Shown piece after piece: positions 1 to 5,961 of a DNA stretch of 12,803 nucleotides. Every line of letters begins with the position of its first letter. Positions within the stretch are counted from its first letter, which is position 1. The notes beneath the pieces are model-generated. The model worked only from the letters and a program-made list of their open reading frames with translations. It was not told the DNA's origin and made no database searches. This stretch comes from Parcubacteria group bacterium RIFCSPHIGHO2_01_FULL_47_10b. Its GTDB lineage: Bacteria > Patescibacteriota > Minisyncoccia > 2-01-FULL-47-10. The stretch is from assembly GCA_001824325.1 (NCBI GenBank), contig MHXC01000003.1:1-12803 (forward strand). Reading direction: 5' to 3'. Position numbers and translations under genes: made by a program.

Positions 1-416
1 TGGTAGATAACTACGCTACCCTCACGCAATCGATTCGTGATTTCCCCAAGTGCATCGTATGCCGCTTTTTTACCCCGTGACATTACAATGCATGCTGCCT
101 CGACTAGTGGAAACCAAAATCGTTGCTTAAAGTTTTTGAGATCTGGCGTAGAAATCGGAGCATACCGGAGATTGAACAGGAACCAAGGAAAGAATACAAA
201 TGGAATGATAAACACTTCCGCCATCGACGGATGGTTTATCATTATCAGTAGACCTTCCCTCGGCGCAGTAATCTTACCCAGTGTGTACCCGCGAAGCTGA
301 ATTCCGAATCTTCCACGGGTCACTCTGCTAAGTCCAATAAGGGACCATACACACAGTCCGCCGGCCAAACCAATGGTCCATGCGATCAGAAACCAAAGCA
401 GTTTTCTGCGTCGCAT
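1..416 (-). CDS. 1-acyl-sn-glycerol-3-phosphate acyltransferase-like protein (PlsC family), C-terminus cut by window edge
   Basis: Reading the minus strand from ATG 416-414 gives 138 codons open to the window edge. Residues 6-29 form one hydrophobic helix. N61-H62-P63-S64 matches the catalytic block I of the PlsC/LPLAT family (normally NHxxxxD), but the acidic residue is E67 instead of Asp. The segment 'LREGSVVIY' at the edge is what normally precedes block III (EGTR), which lies outside the window. In the family, the enzyme adds the second acyl chain to lysophosphatidate at the inner membrane, making phosphatidate. The start is supported by AAAGGAG at 430-424, seven bases before the ATG. It follows gpsA by 14 bases on the same strand, which fits a glycerol-3-phosphate to phosphatidate pathway. 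The acyl acceptor is not decidable from the sequence; lyso-ornithine lipid or other LPLAT roles are possible. Confidence 0.8.
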   Translation of the reverse strand, partial: MRRRKLLWFLIAWTIGLAGGLCVWSLIGLSRVTRGRFGIQLRGYTLGKITAPREGLLIMINHPSMAEVFIIPFVFFPWFLFNLRYAPISTPDLKNFKQRFWFPLVEAACIVMSRGKKAAYDALGEITNRLREGSVVIY

Positions 417-423
417 CCAAGGT

Positions 424-430
424 CTCCTTT
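424..430 (-). promoter_or_regulatory. Shine-Dalgarno of the PlsC-like gene
   Basis: AAAGGAG on the minus strand, seven bases before the ATG at 416. It sits in the 14-base gap directly after the gpsA stop codon (433-431). It fixes the acyltransferase start and contrasts with the plus-strand genes, which lack such sites. Confidence 0.75.
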
Positions 431-1438
431 CTATTCGATTGCAAGGGGTAATTCCATCAAGTCCTGAACTGCCTGCGTCACGGACTTATCCTTATATACA
501 ACCGAGTGTATCTCGCTGATGATTGGCGCATGTAGCCCATAGAGTTTAACGAATCCATGAACCGACTGTAAGGTATGTAGTCCTTCGACAGTACTTTGAA
601 TTCGATGCTTTGCCTGCTCAACTGTTCTTCCTTGTCCAATCTCGAATCCGAACCGTTTGTTTCGCGACTGGTCGCTCGTACATGTTAGTATCAGGTCTGC
701 AAAACCAGCATAGCATCGAAAAAAGGTCTCGCGCTTTCCTCCGAATTCGCCCACCAAGTAAGGCATCTCTTTGCCAACAGCTCCAAGGTAGCTTGCCCAT
801 GTACTGGGTCCCGCCCCTGATCCCTGTACGATCCCACTTCCCAGTGCATAGATATTTTTCAAGGCGCTGCATATCTCGACCCCAACAACATCATTCCATG
901 CGTTGGGTCGCAAGCAGCCATTAACGAATAAGATTCGCTGGAGTTCCCGAGCCCTTTTAATTGAAGGCATTGCTATGGTGAGGAGCGTCGCTGATCCTTT
1001 GACAAGATCAGTAGCAAAACTTGGACCAGCCAACACGCCGACGCGATCATTCTCGGGAGCACGCTTCAGCACTTCGCAGATGACTTGGGTCGGGCGACTG
1101 GACGTTTGTTGCTCGAGTCCTTTGGCCAAACTGATCACAATGTGTTCATCGGTGAATAGTGACCGGTTATTCAATAAGAAACGACCCATGTCATCCGACG
1201 GAATGGCCAATAATGCAATATCTGCGCTTGTGAGAGCCTCCTCTGGATCTGTTGTTGCCCGAAAGTGGGAAGAAAGGGTAAGACCAGGAAGATATTTTCT
1301 GTTCTCCCTCTTTTCGCGTATCGTCCCAATGATTTTGGGATCTCGTCCGAACAGCGTCACCCGATGATCACGCCGTTTCGATAACACATGTGCAACTGCA
1401 GTCCCAAAACCCCCTGCGCCACATACCGTAATCTGCAT
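431..1438 (-). CDS. gpsA: Glycerol-3-phosphate dehydrogenase [NAD(P)+]
   Basis: Reduces dihydroxyacetone phosphate to sn-glycerol-3-phosphate in the cytoplasm, supplying the phospholipid backbone. From ATG 1438 the protein has 335 residues, normal for the family. The N-terminal Rossmann motif GAGGFG is at 7-12. Further family blocks are N-R-K-Y-L-P-G near 46-52, SLAKGLE with K106, AGPSFA near 137-142, SALKN with catalytic K194, then an Asp (D248) before LTCTS and SRNKRFG at 258-264. It is divergent: the usual GLGD is GFAD, and the usual G-D-N-A-R-A block after K194 reads G-P-S-T-W-A. The frame opens six bases earlier at GTG 1444, but AAGGGGG (1450-1444) lies five bases before ATG 1438, so I prefer the ATG. 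First gene of a two-gene unit with the PlsC-like acyltransferase. Confidence 0.93.
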   Translation of the reverse strand: MQITVCGAGGFGTAVAHVLSKRRDHRVTLFGRDPKIIGTIREKRENRKYLPGLTLSSHFRATTDPEEALTSADIALLAIPSDDMGRFLLNNRSLFTDEHIVISLAKGLEQQTSSRPTQVICEVLKRAPENDRVGVLAGPSFATDLVKGSATLLTIAMPSIKRARELQRILFVNGCLRPNAWNDVVGVEICSALKNIYALGSGIVQGSGAGPSTWASYLGAVGKEMPYLVGEFGGKRETFFRCYAGFADLILTCTSDQSRNKRFGFEIGQGRTVEQAKHRIQSTVEGLHTLQSVHGFVKLYGLHAPIISEIHSVVYKDKSVTQAVQDLMELPLAIE

Positions 1439-1443
1439 GAGCA

Positions 1444-1450
1444 CCCCCTT
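1444..1450 (-). promoter_or_regulatory. Shine-Dalgarno of gpsA
   Basis: AAGGGGG on the minus strand, five bases before ATG 1438. It decides between the ATG and the in-frame GTG at 1444, which would overlap the site itself. Confidence 0.65.
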
Positions 1451-1550
1451 ATATTTGTAGTTTGTATTATGAAACTGAAAAGAACTTCAGAAAAAGCCTA
1501 GCACCGTTTGTAGACTCAAGCAACGAAAAATTATTAATTTCTTCCAATTC

Positions 1551-1559
1551 TGTTATAAT
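1551..1559 (+). promoter_or_regulatory. Extended -10 promoter element for the ASCH gene
   Basis: TGTTATAAT is a perfect extended -10 (TG at 1551-1552, TATAAT at 1554-1559). The -35 position with 17-base spacing (1531-1536) reads TTATTA and matches the consensus only 3 of 6, as is allowed for extended -10 promoters. Predicted transcription start is about 1566, giving a leader of about 24 bases without a Shine-Dalgarno. The rest of the 150-base divergent spacer (1451-1589) is AT-rich; I found no convincing minus-strand promoter for gpsA there. Confidence 0.5.
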
Positions 1560-1589
1560 ACAGATAAAGCTATCCATATCAAAAAACCC

Positions 1590-1931
1590 ATGGTCACTCA
1601 CCAGATGAAATTGTCCACAGAACCTTTTGAAAAGATTGTCAGTGGTAAAAAAATCATCGAATCCCGATTGTATGACGAAAAGCGCCAAAAAATTGCTATC
1701 GGGGATCGTATTGAATTTACTCGCAGTGACGACCCCAATAAAAAAATTTTGACTGAAGTTATAGCGTTGTACCGATCGACATCATTCAACGATTTATTTT
1801 CAAATTTTCCGCCATCACACTTTGGTGGTACTTCGAAAGACGATCTATTGAAAGAAATCGAAATATTTTATTCCAAAGAAGATCAGCAGATATCTGGTGT
1901 AATAGGCATCCGCATCGAGGTATTAAAGTGA
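1590..1931 (+). CDS. Stand-alone ASCH domain protein
   Basis: A 113-residue protein that is essentially one ASCH domain. Diagnostic residues are the opening 'M-x-T-H-x-M-K-L', PFEKI, S-G-K-K-I-I-E-S-R (18-26), L-Y-D-E-K-R (27-32) and G-D (38-39) before a beta strand, with a final hydrophobic strand at 102-111. ASCH domains have a PUA-like fold and are proposed to bind RNA. One member, E. coli YqfB, hydrolyses N4-acetylcytidine using K21 and T24. Here the Lys of that pair is kept (K21), but the Thr position is Glu (E24), as in many other ASCH proteins, so that activity cannot be assumed. ATG 1590 is chosen over 1605 because residues 3-6 match the family opening. There is no Shine-Dalgarno. The gene is AT-rich (112 G+C in 300 bases at 1621-1920, hand-counted) and converges on a gene that also carries an ASCH domain. 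Confidence 0.85.
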   Translation: MVTHQMKLSTEPFEKIVSGKKIIESRLYDEKRQKIAIGDRIEFTRSDDPNKKILTEVIALYRSTSFNDLFSNFPPSHFGGTSKDDLLKEIEIFYSKEDQQISGVIGIRIEVLK

Positions 1932-1968
1932 AGAGAGTCCAGTTGGTTACAAGCCATCTGGACTCTCT
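1932..1968. terminator. Hairpin between convergent genes, possible bidirectional terminator
   Basis: AGAGAGTCCAG (1932-1942) pairs perfectly with CTGGACTCTCT (1958-1968). After one T-T mismatch, TGG (1944-1946) pairs with CCA (1954-1956) plus a T-G wobble, leaving a five-base loop. It begins one base after the ASCH stop codon and lies in the 62-base gap between the two converging genes. There is no U-run on the plus strand. The minus strand continues TCACTTTAATA, weakly U-rich. A terminator or mRNA 3'-end stabiliser is likely; classic intrinsic termination is not proven. Confidence 0.6.
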
Positions 1969-1993
1969 AGGACGTCATTGCTTTGCCCTACTG

Positions 1994-3151
1994 TTATTCC
2001 CGGATAAACTCAAAAACTACTACTCCGAGCTTTTCTTTGTTCGGGGGATAGATTTGCTTTAGCAAACGCAGCACATCCTCTCCCGATCCGGAATCAGGTG
2101 CGATGCTGCCCCATGGCTCAACTGTCAACATCGCCTCCATCGTGTGGTATCTTCTAATGTCGCCGATTCTTACTACACAACTTCCGGTATGGGTAACTAG
2201 CTCGATACGCTCGCCGATCTGAATCCGATTGATCGAATCATATCCTATTCGAACTTCCAATGTCTTCTTACCTGATCGAATCAAATCATAGAACCGCTTC
2301 TTGATTCTCATTGTCCTCATGGTTTCATCTCCTATGTTTAAACTCCACTGTTGTGTGACAACTCTTGGGTGGTATGCGGCAGGCAAAGCCGCATCTAGTT
2401 TCCAGCCAAGTCGTTGTAGCGATATTACTTCATTCACGGTTGGGTTTATATGAATGTACAGCTTATGACCATATGGTACAAGTTGGTGGGGAATATCGAT
2501 TAACAATGCTTCAAAAGCGACCTTATTCGTCGCAATAAATGGCATTACTTTAATCGGACTCCCTTTCTTAGGCGTAGCGCCTGCCACTCCGATAACCCTA
2601 CCCATGCTATCAGTAGCAACATAAATGAGCTTGTATTTGGTGTTGATGTCGTAGGTGCTTCTTCGTCGATATCCGTCAAATAGCGCACGCACCCAATCAT
2701 CGGTTATTCCCTCGAAAGAGTTTTGGAGTCTCTCAAGTAACAAGCTGCCAACCTGTCTTACCATCTCCTCGTCATTTTCATCACAGGGGAGTACTGAAAC
2801 ATGAAGTTGGTCGAGCGACATGATTTTACTTATCCCATAAAGCGGCTTATAGAGCATTATTTCCGTAATTTCTGACTTGTAATGGCTATCGGAACTCCCT
2901 GCTCGAATAAACCCTTTTCTGAGAAAGAACTGCAAAGCTGCAATATTTTGCTCCGCAACCGTGCAGTAAAGTTGACGCGCTTGATGACCCCGCACATAGC
3001 TTTCCGCATATTCGAGAAGTCGACTGCCGAGACCAACCAGTCCACGAAATCCTGGCGCTACAATGAGCGGGCTGATTTTATATGTTGATTGACGTTTACC
3101 AACCAAGTGAATCATCCCAGCTCGCTGTCCATCGATTTCTGCAACAAACAT
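1994..3151 (-). CDS. GNAT acetyltransferase - GNAT-like - ASCH domain fusion protein, 5' end apparently incomplete
   Basis: From ATG 3151, 385 residues in three parts. (1) A GNAT domain, about 1-105: FVAEIDGQRAGMIH strands, the acetyl-CoA loop R36...G40-L-G42, then LYCTVAEQN (61-69) and FFLRKGF (75-81). (2) About 115-275, a second GNAT-like fold (GRVIGVAGA, then LQRLGW at 245-250) with no recognisable acetyl-CoA loop, so probably non-catalytic. (3) An ASCH domain, about 278-385, with RSGKKTLEVR (292-301), IGERIEL (312-318), IYPP (367-370) and a closing VVVFEF strand. GNAT enzymes transfer acetyl groups from acetyl-CoA; ASCH suggests an RNA or nucleotide-like target, which is inference. ATG 3151 has no Shine-Dalgarno and falls inside the first GNAT domain: the frame stays open to TGA 3253-3251, and those 33 extra codons look like GNAT N-terminus but hold no ATG, GTG or TTG. 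It may be a truncated or frameshifted gene. Confidence 0.8.
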   Translation of the reverse strand: MFVAEIDGQRAGMIHLVGKRQSTYKISPLIVAPGFRGLVGLGSRLLEYAESYVRGHQARQLYCTVAEQNIAALQFFLRKGFIRAGSSDSHYKSEITEIMLYKPLYGISKIMSLDQLHVSVLPCDENDEEMVRQVGSLLLERLQNSFEGITDDWVRALFDGYRRRSTYDINTKYKLIYVATDSMGRVIGVAGATPKKGSPIKVMPFIATNKVAFEALLIDIPHQLVPYGHKLYIHINPTVNEVISLQRLGWKLDAALPAAYHPRVVTQQWSLNIGDETMRTMRIKKRFYDLIRSGKKTLEVRIGYDSINRIQIGERIELVTHTGSCVVRIGDIRRYHTMEAMLTVEPWGSIAPDSGSGEDVLRLLKQIYPPNKEKLGVVVFEFIRE

Positions 3152-3257
3152 ACGTTGTTCGAAAGAAAAGAAACCAAGCCGATCGATACCTCCGCTAATG
3201 TGGGCATCGAAAATGCGTTTCGCATGCGCGCGATGATCCCCGTGCTTGAGTCAAGTT

Positions 3258-3277
3258 TTTGAGTTAAATAACTCAAA
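3258..3277. repeat. Perfect 9-bp inverted repeat upstream of the wall operon, possible operator
   Basis: TTTGAGTTA (3258-3266), spacer AA, TAACTCAAA (3269-3277) is a perfect dyad. It sits just upstream of the -35 region of the promoter feeding the plus-strand operon. A second small dyad, CTTGA-G-TCAAG (3245-3255), sits three bases to its left. The size and place suit a dimeric regulator's site; the two-base spacer makes an RNA hairpin less likely. No regulator gene is visible in the window. Confidence 0.4.
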
Positions 3278-3285
3278 TATAAGAT

Positions 3286-3313
3286 TTTACTCTTGCTTAT
3301 TTTCTGATACAAT
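3286..3313 (+). promoter_or_regulatory. Extended -10 promoter of the wall/glycan operon, possibly leaderless
   Basis: TGATACAAT (TG at 3305-3306, TACAAT at 3308-3313) is an extended -10. A fair -35, TTTACT (3286-3291), lies 16 bases upstream. The start point expected about seven bases after the -10 falls at 3320-3321, on the ATG of the first gene, which would give a leaderless mRNA. AAGG at 3315-3318 is only two bases from the ATG, too close for a working Shine-Dalgarno. Confidence 0.5.
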
Positions 3314-3320
3314 CAAGGTA

Positions 3321-5927
3321 ATGCATAAGACTGCAAAGTTTTTTATTATTTCATCCGCCACGCTTTTCACCGCGTTCTTTTTTGCGTTTGTAGTGGTGCC
3401 TATGAACTCACGCGCCGCAACCGCCGATATCCCCGAAATCCTACCCCGTTCAACCTGGGAAAACGACGAGACGCTCGAAAAACTACTTACTTGGATTCCG
3501 GAGCGTACTACTAAGAGCAAGGCAAGCGCTGCGGATGACAACAGTGGAAATGAAGCAGAGGACGAAAATGCTGCGAGTATCCCTGATTATTTTCAACTTT
3601 CACGAATTGTACTGCATGACCAAGGGTGCGTCGATCCGAAAAAGTGCAACGATGATTCCGTTGACCCCATTACAGCAATCCAGAATATCTATCGTTTTCA
3701 CGCAGTGACTCGAGGCTGGGGAGATATTGGCTATCACTTCATTATTGACCGGAAAGGCAACATTTATGAGGGGCGATTCGGCGGCTTCGAAGTCCGGGGC
3801 GCACATTTATATGCAGACCGCACCTGCCAGAACTATAACCTCGGTACCATCGGCATCTTGTTGCTGGGAGACTATGAAAACGATCCGGTCCCCGAAGTTA
3901 TGGAGGACGCTGTTGCACGACTTTCCGCATGGCTCGCAACAGCTGCGGGACTTGATCCCAGCGACCTTTCACTTAAAACCGACGTCTGGACCAATGGCAC
4001 TGATGGCAAAAAGCCGAATGGTTTTCCAAGGTGCGATCTATCGAAAGGCGACTTTAGTTCGAGCTATAAAGGCCCGGTGATACTGACTCATCGCGATGTC
4101 GAAAAAGGAAACTCCGATGTGCAGAATATCGACCTTGATGCAATTCGTGAAGAAGCTGCGTCGCTCGCAAAAACATTTGCATCGCTGATTTTCAAAGATG
4201 CCTCAAAGAGCGCCTACTATCTCTTAGGCGACCGAAAAATTAGCAGTATTTCAAAACCTTCGTCGACAAATAAGGTCGTCACGGTGAGTTCTACACAGCT
4301 CAACTATTTTCCACTCGCAAAAATATCTCTCTACGCTGACGGATCACTGTTACGGGCGATCGGAAGCAAAGATGTATTTTTGATACAAGACAAACAGCGT
4401 CACCACGTAAGCTCTGCGTCATTATTCGAACAATTGGGTCTCAAATGGTCCGATATTCAAGAAGTAAATAGAGAGGTGGTGTTGGCACATAAAGTTGGTG
4501 GTTCCATCACATTCCCGCCCGGCACACTTATCCGTTCGCTTGCTACCAAGCGCGTATTTTATGTAGGGGCTGAAGGTCGTTACTGGATCCCGCGCGAATC
4601 CATGTATGGCGTCTATGGGTTGAGCCCCGCGACCATTATTGACTTGACTGAAAATGAAGTTAGCCGTTACAAAAATAAGGGAACACTGCCATATCCAAGC
4701 GGAATCATAGTACAAACATTATCGGGAACTGATCTCTACGTTGTACATAATAGTTCATTACACAAAATCGAAATTGCGGATCCGTTTAAAACGCTGAAAT
4801 TAGACAAAAACAAAGTTGTATTTTTGCCAACCCAAGAACTTGCGACATACACACATGGCATTTCAATCATGAAACCAGATGAGTACCAAAACTTATTGGC
4901 ATCAGCAGAGCCCTCGATCGTACAAACCGGGACATTCACTGCATCAGCGCTGCCTGTCATCAAAAAAGTGGTAAAAAAAGAAACCACAGCAATAGAAACT
5001 CCCAAGACAACCACGCCGCCCACGACAGAGGGCGTCACCAAGGCAACCGAGCCCACTATCAGGATTGCCATTTGCTGGGAGCGCAATAAAGATCGATGTG
5101 CTATTCCGAAAGGACAAGTGCTTTCTGTGCGGAGTCCCAGCGCATATAGCGTCAATGATAATGGTGCCGCAGCAGCAAAAAACGCGAATGAAGTGGTGGA
5201 TCTTACCTATCGTGAAACGGGTGTAGTTCGCTTTGAACCACAGGGCTTGGGCGACCTCCGTCGCGTAGAGATCATGAATTACAACGACCGATCAACGTGG
5301 AACCCGGACCTGAATGACAATGTCTTCCGCGGCGTTATCGAACTCCATTTTGGCACTGACGGCGCATACATAATCAACGAATTGCCGCTAGAGCAGTATT
5401 TACAAGGCATTGCAGAGGTAGTAAATGACGATGCTGACGAGTTTAAAAAAGTGCTCATTACGGCAAGTCGGACCTACGCGTACGGTTATTTAACTGATAC
5501 CGAAAATCAACGCCATCCCGGAAAGCCATTTACGCTTATGAACTTGAGTAATGATCAACTGTATCGGGGATATAACTATGAAGCACGCAGCAAAGGGCTT
5601 ATCGAGGCAGTGCAGGCAACCCGCGGTTCGATCATACTGTATAATTCGAAGCCTATTGTCGCGGCATATAGTTCGGATAGTGGAGGAGTAAGTAAGGCAG
5701 CATGCACTGTGTTTGCTGGTCGTTATTGCGAAATAGGATTTGAATACCTAAAAGGTGGTATTAAAGATCCCACTACAACAACGCATGTACAAAGTAAGGT
5801 TGCAGCAAGTCACGGCGTTGGGATGTCAACGCAGGGCGCACGCGCTATGATCGCCTCTGGCAGTACGTACGATGAGGTGATACTCTATTACTATCCTGGT
5901 GTTACGCTCGAACAGTTGTATCAATAA
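3321..5927 (+). CDS. Secreted wall enzyme: PGRP/amidase domain, wall repeats, SpoIID domain
   Basis: 868 residues from ATG 3321. Residues 5-29 form a signal helix, with likely cleavage near S-R-A (30-32). A PGRP / N-acetylmuramoyl-L-alanine amidase domain spans about 38-290: PRSTW at 42-46, IVLHD with H99, GYHF with Y138, YEGR at 149-152, and THRD with H257. The usual third zinc ligand Cys is absent; D266 could replace it. An acidic low-complexity insert lies at 62-88. Three repeats follow (about 335-400, 397-460, 457-515) of the type 'G-T-L-I ... V-F-Y-V ... W-I'. A Thr-rich linker (about 553-575) leads to a SpoIID domain (about 578-868): INELPLEQYLQGI (685-697), ASRTYA (715-720), SSDSGG (784-789), HGVGMSTQGA (831-840). 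SpoIID proteins cleave denuded glycan strands; amidases cut the stem peptide. Start: the frame also opens at TTG 3246, but the signal peptide begins at 3321. Confidence 0.85.
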   Translation: MHKTAKFFIISSATLFTAFFFAFVVVPMNSRAATADIPEILPRSTWENDETLEKLLTWIPERTTKSKASAADDNSGNEAEDENAASIPDYFQLSRIVLHDQGCVDPKKCNDDSVDPITAIQNIYRFHAVTRGWGDIGYHFIIDRKGNIYEGRFGGFEVRGAHLYADRTCQNYNLGTIGILLLGDYENDPVPEVMEDAVARLSAWLATAAGLDPSDLSLKTDVWTNGTDGKKPNGFPRCDLSKGDFSSSYKGPVILTHRDVEKGNSDVQNIDLDAIREEAASLAKTFASLIFKDASKSAYYLLGDRKISSISKPSSTNKVVTVSSTQLNYFPLAKISLYADGSLLRAIGSKDVFLIQDKQRHHVSSASLFEQLGLKWSDIQEVNREVVLAHKVGGSITFPPGTLIRSLATKRVFYVGAEGRYWIPRESMYGVYGLSPATIIDLTENEVSRYKNKGTLPYPSGIIVQTLSGTDLYVVHNSSLHKIEIADPFKTLKLDKNKVVFLPTQELATYTHGISIMKPDEYQNLLASAEPSIVQTGTFTASALPVIKKVVKKETTAIETPKTTTPPTTEGVTKATEPTIRIAICWERNKDRCAIPKGQVLSVRSPSAYSVNDNGAAAAKNANEVVDLTYRETGVVRFEPQGLGDLRRVEIMNYNDRSTWNPDLNDNVFRGVIELHFGTDGAYIINELPLEQYLQGIAEVVNDDADEFKKVLITASRTYAYGYLTDTENQRHPGKPFTLMNLSNDQLYRGYNYEARSKGLIEAVQATRGSIILYNSKPIVAAYSSDSGGVSKAACTVFAGRYCEIGFEYLKGGIKDPTTTTHVQSKVAASHGVGMSTQGARAMIASGSTYDEVILYYYPGVTLEQLYQ

Positions 5928-5961
5928 GCGCACACTACTTATTCATTAACCACCTAATCGT

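Noticed and set aside
1475..1490. CTGAA/TTCAG small hairpin upstream of gpsA
   Set aside because: Only a 5-bp stem in AT-rich spacer, expected by chance and without a U-tract in a useful position.
1467..1789. Minus-strand frames across the ASCH gene
   Set aside because: Antisense to a gene with diagnostic ASCH residues; no start signal and no domain pattern.
3251..3253. UGA read as glycine (as in Gracilibacteria/Absconditabacteria), which would extend the GNAT-ASCH frame
   Set aside because: UGA ends the ASCH, tdk, polymerase and second GT2 genes in tight overlaps, and no long gene here has an internal UGA; the frame also meets a TAA a short way further upstream.
3286..3313. The promoter region as a minus-strand promoter for the GNAT-ASCH gene
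   Set aside because: TATATT on the minus strand has no acceptable -35 partner, so I did not call a promoter for that gene.
3246..3320. Upstream TTG extension of the wall-enzyme gene
   Set aside because: The extension would precede an obvious signal peptide with polar sequence and would overlap the promoter and dyad; the ATG at 3321 fits both.
4736..5155. 139-codon open frame on the minus strand inside the wall-enzyme gene
   Set aside because: It lies wholly antisense to a gene with clear domains, and its composition (long V/S-rich run) mirrors the Thr/Lys-rich linker on the other strand.
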